Positions 35,006 through 42,625 of a stretch of 64,000 nt of DNA are shown one piece after another. Source of the DNA: Clostridium sp. CAG:967 (lineage in GTDB: Bacteria; Cyanobacteriota; Vampirovibrionia; Gastranaerophilales; Gastranaerophilaceae). A model generated the notes under the pieces. The model made no database searches. It worked only from the letters and a program-made list of their open reading frames with translations, and had not been told where the DNA came from. The stretch lies in NCBI GenBank assembly GCA_000433095.1, contig HF991454.1:1-64000 (forward strand), read 5' to 3'. The position numbers and the translations under genes are program-made. Position 1 is the first letter of the stretch, and each line of letters opens with the position of its first letter.

Positions 35006-35340
35006 TTATTCTTTAGTATATTCGGCATCGATTACATCGTCATCTCCGCCTTCTTTTTTATCATCTGTTGATGATGCATTATCGCTTGATGCTGTTGATT
35101 GTTCTTCTTTTTGAACAGCTTCGTAAGCTTTTTGTGAAATACTGAACATTGTTTGCTGCAATTCATCAGACAATTTTTTCAGTTCATCAACAGGTTTATT
35201 TTCATCAATAGCTTTTTGAAGAGCAGTTTTTTGTTCTTCCAGTTTAGCTTTATCAGCAGAATCAATTTTGCCTTCAAAGTCTTTTTCAATTCTTTCTGCT
35301 GAACCGATTAAACTAGTTGCATTATTTTTAATTTCAGCTT
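35006..35340 (-). pseudogene. dnaK: detached DnaK lid domain (SBD-alpha), out of frame
   Basis: On the minus strand this stretch encodes the missing end of DnaK: LIGSAERIEKDFEGKIDSAD and so on, the helical lid, and the acidic GGDDDVIDAEYTKE tail that ends canonical bacterial DnaK. It is in a different frame from the main dnaK ORF because of the 32-bp tandem duplication at 35310-35373, and it has no ribosome site of its own. Removing one copy of the duplication would give one continuous DnaK of about 620 aa. It is either a real recent mutation or an assembly error. Confidence 0.85.
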
Positions 35341-35373
35341 CTAACTTGTTGCATTATTTTTAATTTCAGCTTC
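35310..35373 (-). repeat. 32-bp tandem duplication breaking dnaK
   Basis: 35310-35341 and 35342-35373 match at 30 of 32 positions and both encode EAEIKNNAT. The length of 32 is not a multiple of three, so the second copy is shifted and the first one (in transcription order) runs into TAG. Confidence 0.9.
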
Positions 35374-36879
35374 TTCTTTTTTCTTTTTATCTTCTGCTGA
35401 ATTTGCTTCGGCTTCTTTAACCATTTTGTCAATATCAGCTTCTGAAAGGTTAGAAGAGTTTGTGATTGTAATTTTTTGTTCTTTGTTTGTAGCTTTGTCT
35501 TTAGCTGAAACGTTAACAATACCGTTAGCATCAATATCAAATGTAACTTCAATTTGAGGCAATCCTCTCATTGCAGGCGGAATACCGTCAAGTCTGAACA
35601 TACCTAAAGATTTGTTATCTTTAGCCATCGGTCTTTCACCTTGAAGAACATGAATATCAACTGCAGTCTGGTTATTTTCAGCTGTAGAGAAAACTTGAGA
35701 TTTAGAAACAGGGATTGTAGTGTTTCTAGGAACAAGCGGTGTCATAACTCCGCCTAAAGTTTCAATACCAAGTGTTAAAGGAGTTACATCAAGAAGAACG
35801 ATGTCTTTAACTTCACCTGCAAGAACACCAGCCTGAACAGCAGCACCAACAGCTACAACTTCATCAGGGTTAACAGATTGGTTAGGTTCTTTACCTGTGT
35901 ATTCTTTAACAAGTTGTTGAACGGCAGGTATACGTGTAGAACCACCGACTAATACAACTTCATCAATATCAGATTTAGAAATACCTGCATCTTTCAAAGC
36001 GTTTTCAACAGGAGTTTTACATCTGTTTAACAAATCTCTGCTTAAGTCTTCAAACTTAGCTCTTGTCAAATTCATATCAAGGTGTTGAGGACCTTCTGCA
36101 TCAGCTGTAATGAACGGCAGGTTAATATTTGTTTCCATAACAGAAGACAATTCGCATTTAGCTTTTTCAGCAGCTTCTTTAACACGCTGCATAGCTCTGT
36201 TATCAGTTCTTAAATCAATACCTTTTTCTTTTTTGAATTCATCGCAAATCCAATCCATAATTTTTTGGTCGAAGTCGTCTCCGCCTAAGTGAGTATCACC
36301 AGATGTAGAAAGAACTTCGTGAACACCGTCTCCGATTTCAAGAATAGATACATCGAAAGTACCGCCGCCTAAGTCGAATACAAGAACTTTTTCTGATTTT
36401 TCTTTTTCAAGTCCGTAAGCAAGAGCAGCAGCAGTCGGTTCGTTCACGATACGAAGAACTTCTAAACCTGCGATTTTACCTGCATCTTTAGTTGCCTGTC
36501 TTTGAGCATCGTTAAAATAAGCAGGAACGGTAATTACAGCGGAAGTAACTTTTTCGCCGAGATAAGAACTTGCATCATCAGCCAATTTTCTCAAAATCAT
36601 TGCTGAAATTTCTTGCGGAGTATAATCTTTTCCGTCAATATTTACTTTATAATCTTCGCCCATATGTCTTTTAATAGAAGCGATAGTTTTGTCAGGGTTA
36701 AGAATAGCTTGACGTTTAGCAAGCTGTCCTACTAATTTTTCACCTGTTTTAGAAAAACCAACTACTGAAGGTGTAGTTCTTGAGCCTTCAGCATTGGCAA
36801 TAACTGTCGGCTTACCGCCTTCCATGACTGCTACAACCGAGTTTGTTGTACCTAAGTCAATACCAATTGTCTTTGCCAT
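35341..36879 (-). CDS. dnaK: DnaK (Hsp70) chaperone, truncated after the substrate-binding beta domain
   Basis: 512 aa instead of the usual 600-640. The N-terminus ([20 protein letters not shown]), the ATPase motifs ([31 protein letters not shown]) and the beta-sandwich ([40 protein letters not shown]) are complete. The frame stops 10 codons into a 32-bp tandem duplication, just where the helical lid begins. The lid follows out of frame. Lidless DnaK of this length is known from E. coli work to keep ATPase and peptide binding with faster release, so partial function is possible. No grpE, dnaJ or CIRCE operator lies beside it. AAAGGAG precedes the ATG. Confidence 0.93.
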   Translation of the reverse strand: MAKTIGIDLGTTNSVVAVMEGGKPTVIANAEGSRTTPSVVGFSKTGEKLVGQLAKRQAILNPDKTIASIKRHMGEDYKVNIDGKDYTPQEISAMILRKLADDASSYLGEKVTSAVITVPAYFNDAQRQATKDAGKIAGLEVLRIVNEPTAAALAYGLEKEKSEKVLVFDLGGGTFDVSILEIGDGVHEVLSTSGDTHLGGDDFDQKIMDWICDEFKKEKGIDLRTDNRAMQRVKEAAEKAKCELSSVMETNINLPFITADAEGPQHLDMNLTRAKFEDLSRDLLNRCKTPVENALKDAGISKSDIDEVVLVGGSTRIPAVQQLVKEYTGKEPNQSVNPDEVVAVGAAVQAGVLAGEVKDIVLLDVTPLTLGIETLGGVMTPLVPRNTTIPVSKSQVFSTAENNQTAVDIHVLQGERPMAKDNKSLGMFRLDGIPPAMRGLPQIEVTFDIDANGIVNVSAKDKATNKEQKITITNSSNLSEADIDKMVKEAEANSAEDKKKKEEAEIKNNATS

Positions 36880-36981
36880 AACTTTTATCTCCTTTACTGA
36901 TAATTACATACATTTCAATATATTAATGTTATAACACCGATTTTTGTAATTCTTAAAAAAATAAACAAAAAATTAATATTT

Positions 36982-37070
36982 GCGTGAGTGAGCTGAGGGC
37001 GAAGGAAACAGGTTGGCTTGTGGAAGCACAAGACAAGCAGGTTTCCGCAGACCCGTTAAATGCGAACGAA
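36982..37070. repeat. structured dispersed element, copy A
   Basis: Begins GCGTGAGTGAGCTGAGGGC and ends ACCCGTTAAATGCGAACG. About 97% identical to copy B over the shared part and with the same termini as copy C at 27153. It contains a hairpin: GGAAAC/GTTTCC plus CTTGTG/CACAAG around a GAAG loop. The 36880-37315 interval has no credible gene; besides copies A and B it holds a short palindrome GAATGC-GAA-GCATTAC and a partial repeat (TTTAATGCGAGG near 37171). Confidence 0.75.
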
Positions 37071-37193
37071 CAAGATACCGAGCAGAGGCAGGAGGAATGC
37101 GAAGCATTACGAACAGACGAACAATTATAAGCGAAAACCACGCTTTTTGCTTTAATTGTGAGCGGTGCCGTTTAATGCGAGGAAATTCAGATA

Positions 37194-37280
37194 GCGTGAG
37201 TGAGCTGAGGGCGGAGGAAACAGGTTGGCTTGTGGAAGCACAAGACAAACAGGTTTCCACAGACCCGTTAAATGCGAACA
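37194..37280. repeat. structured dispersed element, copy B
   Basis: Direct repeat of copy A, about 125 bp downstream of its end, with only a few substitutions (for example GAAGG to GGAGG, CAAGCAG to CAAACAG). The hairpin and both ends are kept. Immediately followed by a terminator hairpin. Confidence 0.75.
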
Positions 37281-37281
37281 C

Positions 37282-37313
37282 AAAAAAAGACGGGTGACCA
37301 GCCCGCCTTTTTT
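37282..37313. terminator. terminator-like hairpin
   Basis: AAAAAAAG-CGGG / CCCG-CTTTTTT with a 6-8 base loop, directly after copy B and before the end of the minus-strand gene at 37316. Confidence 0.75.
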
Positions 37314-37315
37314 CG

Positions 37316-37639
37316 TCATTCAACTATATCCCCCATACCCGGTTCGACACCCGGAAGACATACCCCGAATTGACAGTTTGAATTGTAATCCTGAACCGGA
37401 GTAGGATTTGGTTTTGTATTTATCAGCGCATCGTGATACGGCTTAAAATAGTTTGGTTGAAACGCATTTGTTTTACCCATTTCTTTTAAGTTATTCGGCA
37501 TTACCTTTTCCTGCAATGAGGGCGATTCCCAGTTGGAAGGAGCAGCCCCGGCAGAGCATGCGCCGCCTGTTATACTGCAAACCGCCAGCACAGGAGCAGC
37601 AAGCAAGAACCAGCTTAACAGTATTATTATCTTTTTCAT
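37316..37639 (-). CDS. small secreted cysteine-containing protein
   Basis: 107 aa. Signal peptide (KKIIILLSWFLLAAPVLA) with likely cleavage after VLA. The mature part is about 88 residues, asparagine/proline-rich, with four cysteines (CSITGGAC near the N-terminus, CQFGVC near the C-terminus) that could form two disulfides. Not a lipobox (no L-x-x-C directly after the hydrophobic core in consensus form, although VLAVC is close). No family recognised. AAAGGCTGG precedes the ATG. Confidence 0.65.
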   Translation of the reverse strand: MKKIIILLSWFLLAAPVLAVCSITGGACSAGAAPSNWESPSLQEKVMPNNLKEMGKTNAFQPNYFKPYHDALINTKPNPTPVQDYNSNCQFGVCLPGVEPGMGDIVE

Positions 37640-37765
37640 ATTTACCAGCCTTTCAATATATTCTACATAATAAGCTTAAACGACAATGTTAAATTTTTCA
37701 TTGCCGGAAAGTAGCAATTTTTTTTATGTCCGTTTTTTTAGTAAAAAAAAAGGAGTACATTTTAT

Positions 37766-38371
37766 ATGAACAATGTAAGTTTTCAAGGAAGAACCAATGT
37801 TTTACTTTCACCTGATGCATTCGATAAAGTTTCTCACGTAACAAATGCGACATACAGGCATTTAACTTCGGGCAACAAGTGCAGCCTTACCAACGGCAAA
37901 ATTTTTACAACATCTGTCGAAGCTGACAATCTGCTGGTACTTGTAAGAAATGAAAACACCGGTTTCTTAAAACATGTACCTATAAACGAAAAAATCCAAA
38001 GATTTATAGACGACATAGCATTACGTGTAGAAGACTTAAAATCAACTGCGAACGAAAAGCTAACAGCCTGGATAATAGGCGGAAATGACTACACTATGGA
38101 CAACGGAAAAACAATCAGTGCTGTAAACAAGTTTGCCGAAGTACTCTGTGACAAACCCGACATTGATACATCAATCCTTGCCGGAATGGAAAAAGCAAGA
38201 GAAGATATCGTAATTCATACGAGAAAAGGAATTACGGAGCTGACATTTGCAAAGAAACCCGATGCTGATCTGGAAAATCATTTTAATATTGTAGAATTAA
38301 ATAATATAGAATATATGCAATCCCCTGAGGCAAAAGCAAAAGCAGCTCAATTTGTAGATGTAAAAATATAA
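37766..38371 (+). CDS. FxG-tagged hypothetical protein
   Basis: 201 aa, starting NNVSFQGRTNVLLSPDAFDK, the FxG tag right at the N-terminus. The rest is soluble, mixed alpha/beta by composition (LVLVRNENTGFLKHVPINEK, then helices), without membrane segment or known motif. It shares the general layout of the 23836/24420 paralogues (tag, then an about 180-residue domain), but I see no clear homology beyond the tag. AAAAGGAG precedes the ATG by 11 bases. Function unknown. Confidence 0.68.
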   Translation: MNNVSFQGRTNVLLSPDAFDKVSHVTNATYRHLTSGNKCSLTNGKIFTTSVEADNLLVLVRNENTGFLKHVPINEKIQRFIDDIALRVEDLKSTANEKLTAWIIGGNDYTMDNGKTISAVNKFAEVLCDKPDIDTSILAGMEKAREDIVIHTRKGITELTFAKKPDADLENHFNIVELNNIEYMQSPEAKAKAAQFVDVKI

Positions 38372-38373
38372 GT

Positions 38374-38787
38374 TTATCTGAAACGTTTTGTTTCTTTTTC
38401 CAAAACCTCACTAAATGAAATAATCGGTTCCATTTTATAACCGCAATCATCAGACAAAGCCCCTCCCATAGAGAACAATTCTTCCTGCGGATAACGTCTG
38501 CAAATTCCCGGACGTTTTTTGTGAATTTTACATTTATGAGTTTTGGGATCAAGGTTTTGGCATTCAAAAACAAGTCCGATTTCGTCTTTTCCGATAACTT
38601 TTAAATAAGTATAAAACCTGTGCAAATATTGTAGTTTTTTAAATTCTTCCTCATCCTGAATAACATGTTTGTAGTGTTTAACATAAATTTGTGTGCAACA
38701 TTTACCGCAGGCATTGCATTTTCCTGTTCTGTAATATTTTCTGCGCAGAATTTTAGATAAGAAGAATTTTCTAAACTTTTCCAACAT
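38374..38787 (-). CDS. YkgJ/UPF0153-type cysteine-cluster protein
   Basis: 137 aa. Cysteine pattern of the YkgJ (Fe-S or zinc cluster) family: CNACGKCCTQIY near residue 23, then LVFECQNLDPKTHKCKIHKK and RPGICRRYPQE. The family is widespread and poorly characterised; an Fe-S or zinc-binding oxidoreductase-like role is assumed. The N-terminus is basic. Its stop lies 3 bases from the stop of the convergent FxG gene. Confidence 0.8.
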   Translation of the reverse strand: MLEKFRKFFLSKILRRKYYRTGKCNACGKCCTQIYVKHYKHVIQDEEEFKKLQYLHRFYTYLKVIGKDEIGLVFECQNLDPKTHKCKIHKKRPGICRRYPQEELFSMGGALSDDCGYKMEPIISFSEVLEKETKRFR

Positions 38788-38830
38788 AATAACATATTAA
38801 CATAAAGTTTTGTAAACATTTAATACTGTT

Positions 38831-38932
38831 ATGGCAAAACTAAATCTTGAGGATAATTATAAAAAATATAATCAACTAAAAACCAATCATAATTACTATA
38901 ACATAACCAAAATAACCAACCTTGACCTCTAA
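38831..38932 (+). CDS. possible 33-aa small protein
   Basis: Short ORF MAKLNLEDNYKKYNQLKTNH continuing to TAA at 38930. It lies in the otherwise gene-free 288-bp gap between the YkgJ gene and rubrerythrin, and its stop falls in a good terminator hairpin that no other plus-strand gene explains. No Shine-Dalgarno is visible. It could equally be a small non-coding RNA ending at that terminator. Confidence 0.35.
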   Translation: MAKLNLEDNYKKYNQLKTNHNYYNITKITNLDL

Positions 38933-38950
38933 AATATAGGAGGTCTTTTT
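38924..38950 (+). terminator. intrinsic terminator of a short transcript
   Basis: GACCTC / GAGGTC stem followed by five T. The upstream annotated gene is on the other strand, so the terminator implies a short plus-strand RNA starting near 38.8 kb. Confidence 0.65.
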
Positions 38951-38994
38951 CTTTTATATAAAGAGTTTTTAGAAAAAATGATAATGACTACTAC

Positions 38995-39023
38995 TTTACA
39001 AATAAAAATTAATGTTGTATGAT
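38995..39023 (+). promoter_or_regulatory. sigma-70-type promoter of rubrerythrin gene
   Basis: TTTACA (38995-39000), 17-bp spacer, TATGAT (39018-39023). A small palindrome ATGAT-AAGTCAT overlaps the -10. Distance to the ATG is about 50 bases. Confidence 0.55.
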
Positions 39024-39075
39024 AAGTCATGTAGAAAATACAAAAACACAATTGAATTAAGAAAGGTGGTCAAAA

Positions 39076-39618
39076 ATGGCAAAATTTGTATGTACAGTAT
39101 GTGGTTGGTCAACAGAAGCAGATAAAGCACCGGAAAGATGTCCTTTATGCGGCGCAACAACTTTTAACGAAATCGGCTCAAGCGAAAATAAAGTCTACGC
39201 ATGCGAACACAAAGTAGGCGACGGCGTTGTAGAAGATAAAGAAATTATGGAAGGCTTAAGAGCACACTTCAACGGCGAATGCACAGAAGTAGGTATGTAT
39301 CTTGCAATGTCAAGAGTAGCTGAAAGAGAAGGCTATCCTGAAGTTGCAGAAGCTTACAAAAGATATGCATTTGAAGAAGCAGAACACGCAGCAAAATTTG
39401 CAGAACTGCTTGGTGAAGTAGTAACAGATTCAACAAAGAAAAACCTTGAAATGCGTGCAGAAGCAGAACATGGTGCCTGCGAAGGTAAACTTGCAATTGC
39501 AGCACGTGCTAAACAATTAGGTTACGATGCAATTCATGACACAGTTCACGAAATGGCAAAAGACGAAGCACGTCACGGCAAAGGTTTTGACGGTTTGTTA
39601 AAAAGATACTTTGCATAA
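39076..39618 (+). CDS. reverse rubrerythrin (rubredoxin domain first)
   Basis: 180 aa. Residues 1-40 are a rubredoxin-like FeCys4 site ([23 protein letters not shown]). Residues about 50-180 form a ferritin-like four-helix di-iron domain with ExxH-type ligands ([29 protein letters not shown]). In classic rubrerythrin the order is the opposite; this reversed form is typical of anaerobes and acts as an NADH-linked H2O2/O2 reductase together with flavoproteins. Monocistronic, with its own promoter and a strong terminator. AAAGGTGG lies before the ATG. Confidence 0.92.
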   Translation: MAKFVCTVCGWSTEADKAPERCPLCGATTFNEIGSSENKVYACEHKVGDGVVEDKEIMEGLRAHFNGECTEVGMYLAMSRVAEREGYPEVAEAYKRYAFEEAEHAAKFAELLGEVVTDSTKKNLEMRAEAEHGACEGKLAIAARAKQLGYDAIHDTVHEMAKDEARHGKGFDGLLKRYFA

Positions 39619-39623
39619 CCAAT

Positions 39624-39655
39624 AAAAAAGACCTCTAATCAGAGGTCTTTTTTTT
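39624..39655. terminator. bidirectional intrinsic terminator
   Basis: AAAAAGACCTCT / AGAGGTCTTTTT stem with a four-base loop, between rubrerythrin and the AbrB-like gene. Confidence 0.9.
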
Positions 39656-39812
39656 ATTTTTCTTTTTCTAACTTTTTGACAATCAGCACTTTGTCTTTGA
39701 CTTCAATGTCAACATCATGCAACACAGGATTGATACCCATTTCTTCAAGGTATAACTTAGGAATAATTAGACCATAACTGTTTCCAATTGTACGTAAAGA
39801 TTTTCTTACCAT
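39654..39812 (-). CDS. AbrB/SpoVT (MazE-like) DNA-binding protein
   Basis: 52 aa: VRKSLRTIGNSYGLIIPKLY followed by LEEMGI, then the second swapped strand pair and a lysine-rich end. This is the SpoVT-AbrB fold (RxIGNSxGxxIPKxxLEExG). It could be an antitoxin or a transition-state-type regulator. It is too short for the automatic 60-aa cut-off. The ATG is at 39812, with GAGG just upstream (ttgaGGCGAAC region). It is divergent from a 61-aa ORF over a gap with repeated GTTATAAC sites, which it probably binds. Confidence 0.8.
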   Translation of the reverse strand: MVRKSLRTIGNSYGLIIPKLYLEEMGINPVLHDVDIEVKDKVLIVKKLEKEK

Positions 39813-39823
39813 GTTCGCCTCAA

Positions 39824-39898
39824 GTTATAACATTATAGCAATAATATAGTAATATTATAACAACATATATTGACTTTATGTGACTATTATGTTATAAC
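39824..39898 (+). promoter_or_regulatory. divergent promoter/operator with GTTATAAC repeats
   Basis: GTTATAAC at 39824-39831, ATTATAAC at 39854-39861 and GTTATAAC at 39891-39898 (perfect 8-bp palindromes or near). The last is part of a promoter toward the 61-aa ORF: TTGACT (39870-39875), 17-bp spacer, TATAAC (39893-39898). Binding there would block the -10. Confidence 0.6.
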
Positions 39899-39919
39899 AA
39901 TGTTACAACAAGGAGATGT

Positions 39920-40105
39920 ATGGAAGAATTTTACTTAGAAAAACTTCGCGTTATTCAAAACCACGCAACAACACTCAACAGCTATTTGCATGTTTTGAAA
40001 ACTTATGCAGAATATGAAATGACAGAAAGCACAGAAGTTGGTAATATTTACGAAATTCTTCTGTTAGCTGTGACCGAAATTGATAATATTATGCACAACA
40101 TCTGA
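39920..40105 (+). CDS. 61-aa small protein, divergent partner of AbrB-like regulator
   Basis: Begins EEFYLEKLRVIQNHATTLNS; entirely helical by composition, acidic, no signal peptide. Has AAGGAG 5 bases before the ATG and a good promoter upstream. It does not look like MazF, PIN or another known toxin family. Its arrangement (small helical ORF divergent from a compact DNA-binding protein, repeated palindromes between) is the same as that of the 9194 ORF and the XRE gene, although the two small proteins share no clear sequence similarity. Function unknown. Confidence 0.65.
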   Translation: MEEFYLEKLRVIQNHATTLNSYLHVLKTYAEYEMTESTEVGNIYEILLLAVTEIDNIMHNI

Positions 40106-40108
40106 CAA

Positions 40109-40516
40109 CTATCTTCTGTGGATTTGAATGTTATCTTCGTACAAAAGCTGTTTGCGTTTTTGACCATACAAATCGTTGTTATTTTTTTCTTCTGTCCTCA
40201 AGTCAGTATAACATTCAGACCTTTCAGGTTCGCCAAGACCTGAACAGTAATTCAAACGCTTTTCAAAACTTTCACGCCTCTCTGCCCAGTAAGTCTGTTT
40301 TATTCTCTCTGCTTTCACAAAACTAAACACGTTTAAAACATCTCTGTTACGGTTTACCTCTGCCTTTTCATAACCCGCTTCGCAAAAATCAGTCCATTTC
40401 GGAGCATCAACTATTGATTTTGCTTCTTCATACAAAGTTTCATCAGCAAATACAGGTGTTAAAATACCCGCAAACATTATAAAGGTAATTAATGATGTCA
40501 ATTTTACTTTATTCAT
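40109..40516 (-). CDS. exported hypothetical protein
   Basis: 135 aa. Signal peptide (NKVKLTSLITFIMFAGILTP VFA) cleaved after VFA. The mature protein has about 110 residues, is rich in charged residues and tyrosine, with cysteines at DFCEAGYE, LNYCSGLG and RSECYTDL that could form disulfides. It probably forms a two-gene unit with the exported protein upstream (9-bp gap). No family recognised. Confidence 0.65.
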   Translation of the reverse strand: MNKVKLTSLITFIMFAGILTPVFADETLYEEAKSIVDAPKWTDFCEAGYEKAEVNRNRDVLNVFSFVKAERIKQTYWAERRESFEKRLNYCSGLGEPERSECYTDLRTEEKNNNDLYGQKRKQLLYEDNIQIHRR

Positions 40517-40525
40517 TGATTTTCC

Positions 40526-40816
40526 TTAAATTCTGTTTTTCCAAACTCCGCCCTGTCTGTCTATGATTGCATCATAAAAAGACCAGAACCTGAACACGCC
40601 TGTCAAACCCAAAACTGCATGCGTAACATTCTTCTCTGCAGGGTTTTTGTTGATAGCCTGACCAATACCCGGCCAAACAAGCAGTGAACAAACAGCAGCA
40701 CCAACACTTCTTCCGCTTATTTCACCGTCACGACCATGAGTTGTTCGGGCAAATGCCTGAATGTTAAGCCCTGATATTGCAAAAATTATAGATAAAATCA
40801 AAATCTTCTTTTTCAT
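40526..40816 (-). CDS. exported glycine-rich hypothetical protein
   Basis: 96 aa from the ATG at 40816 (AAAGGAAAT upstream; the longer frame has no ribosome site). Signal peptide KKKILILSIIFAISGLNIQA FA. The mature part contains a hydrophobic stretch (SVGAAVCSLLVWPGIGQAIN) and a THAVLGLTGVFRFWSFYDAI segment, so it may sit in a membrane like small TM2/DUF-type proteins. It lies between the acyl-CoA ligase gene (13 bp upstream) and the next exported protein. Function unknown. Confidence 0.62.
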   Translation of the reverse strand: MKKKILILSIIFAISGLNIQAFARTTHGRDGEISGRSVGAAVCSLLVWPGIGQAINKNPAEKNVTHAVLGLTGVFRFWSFYDAIIDRQGGVWKNRI

Positions 40817-40829
40817 TTTAATTTCCTTT

Positions 40830-42503
40830 CTACGCATTAACAAGTTCTTTTACTTCTTTACGTTTAACTTTTCTTGTTGAAGTTCTCGGCAAAGCAGTCT
40901 TTGATATTACGATATTAACAGGACGTTTATAAGCTGTCAGATGGGTGGATAACTGTTTAACTTCCGCTCTGATAACTTTATCAAGGTCTTCATCGTTATA
41001 TTTTTCCATAACTTCTTTTTGAGGAACAATTACTGCCGCAATTTCTTCTGTACCGTCTTTTACTCCAAAAGTTCTTGATATACCCAGTACACAGACTTCC
41101 GCAAAAAGAGGACTTTTTTCAAGAACTGCTTCAACCTCCTCAGGAAAAACCTTTTTACCGCCAGAAAGAACAATCATATTTTTAATTCTTCCCGTAATAT
41201 AAATGTGACCGCCGTTTCTTATTTCTGCAATGTCACCTGTATGAAGCCAGCCCTCGGAATCAATAACCTCCGCAGTCATTTCAGGCTGATTGTGATAGCC
41301 TCTCATTACAGCAGGGCCTCTCAAAAGAAGTTCTCCTGTTTCAGCATCAACTTTTGCCTCAAAACTTTTCAAAGGCCGCCCCACAGATGCAATATCACCA
41401 CGCCTGTCAACGTTTACGGATGCAACAGGACTTACCTCTGACAAACCGTATCCCTGATAAACCTTAATGCCGATTCTTTCAAAAAATTCACCGACAGATA
41501 CATCTAAAGGTGCTCCGCCTGATATACAGCCGATAAATCTTCCGCCAAACTTGTCATGGATTTTTTTGAACATCATTTTCTTAACCCTGTATGAAGGAAT
41601 AAATTTAGCTGCCGCAAACATTATATTAAATAAAATACGAACATAACCCGCAGAGTTATTTAACTCTGTTTCGATACCTGTTTTTAAGAGTTTCAAAAAC
41701 GCTGGAACTACAATCATAAACTGGATACGTTTTTCACGCATAATACTCAAAACATCTTTTGGTTTCAGGCTCGGTGTGTAATAAACAGAACAGCCGAAAT
41801 TCAAGAATGTTGAAAATCCTACGGTCATTTCAAACAAATGGTTCATAGGAAGAATTGAAAGAACATTAATATTCTTGAAAGGCAATATCTTGTCCAGCGC
41901 ATACTTCAAATCGTCAAGCTGTGAAAACATGTTTACAAAAGAAATCTCAACGCCTTTTGGCATGCCCGTAGTTCCCGATGTATAAATAATAAACGCAGTA
42001 GATTTTGAACTTCTTACTTTCCATTTGTCATCATAGTTATCAGGAAGCTGATAAATGCTTTTTTCCTGAATATTACAAGACGGCTCATCCATCAAGATTA
42101 CCTCTTTTACAGAAGGAATTTCTTTCTTTAAAAATTCTGCCATATCAATATGTGCTCGTGAAACCATAATGACAACAGGTTCACAATCCGTTAAAATTGA
42201 TTTTAATTCATATTTAGTAAGTTTTACATCAAGAGGAACGGTTATCATTCCCGAAATAACAGATGCGAAAACGCAAGCCCCGTATTCGGGTTTGGATTCA
42301 GAAAGAATTGCAAGTCTGTCGCCTTTTTGCACATTCAATTCGTTAATCAGATAATGAGCAAGCTTTCTTGACATTAGTCCTATGCCACGGTAAGTAAATT
42401 CTCTCCAGCCGTACTGATTTTTCATCCCCAGAGCTACCCTGTCGGCATATTTTTCGGTTCTCTCCTGAAGTAACATCAAAACGTTTTTTCTACTTAATCC
42501 CAT
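40830..42503 (-). CDS. AMP-dependent synthetase/ligase (long-chain acyl-CoA or acyl-ACP synthetase type)
   Basis: 557 aa from the ATG at 42503 (AAAGGTG upstream; an in-frame GTG at 42512 is less likely). Adenylate-forming motifs: AFIIYTSGTTGMPKGVEISF (P-loop), YQGYGLSEVSPVAS, GWLHTGDIAEI and the C-terminal GRIKNMIVLSGGKKVFPEEV with catalytic-Lys region TSTRKVKRKEV. It activates a carboxylic acid, probably a fatty acid, with ATP. It is first in a cluster with two small exported proteins. Confidence 0.87.
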   Translation of the reverse strand: MGLSRKNVLMLLQERTEKYADRVALGMKNQYGWREFTYRGIGLMSRKLAHYLINELNVQKGDRLAILSESKPEYGACVFASVISGMITVPLDVKLTKYELKSILTDCEPVVIMVSRAHIDMAEFLKKEIPSVKEVILMDEPSCNIQEKSIYQLPDNYDDKWKVRSSKSTAFIIYTSGTTGMPKGVEISFVNMFSQLDDLKYALDKILPFKNINVLSILPMNHLFEMTVGFSTFLNFGCSVYYTPSLKPKDVLSIMREKRIQFMIVVPAFLKLLKTGIETELNNSAGYVRILFNIMFAAAKFIPSYRVKKMMFKKIHDKFGGRFIGCISGGAPLDVSVGEFFERIGIKVYQGYGLSEVSPVASVNVDRRGDIASVGRPLKSFEAKVDAETGELLLRGPAVMRGYHNQPEMTAEVIDSEGWLHTGDIAEIRNGGHIYITGRIKNMIVLSGGKKVFPEEVEAVLEKSPLFAEVCVLGISRTFGVKDGTEEIAAVIVPQKEVMEKYNDEDLDKVIRAEVKQLSTHLTAYKRPVNIVISKTALPRTSTRKVKRKEVKELVNA

Positions 42504-42625
42504 ATAATACACACCTTTCAGCCATTATTTAAAAGAATATTATCATTAACCTCAAAAGTCAAGTATATGAAGTATTTTTGTATTATAATTTATACAGAGA
42601 AATACAAATAGCAGGAATTTAAAAA

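Noticed and set aside
37013..37297. 94-codon frame across the two repeat-element copies
   Set aside because: It covers the non-coding repeats and a terminator, has no ribosome site, and the two repeat copies are read in different frames.
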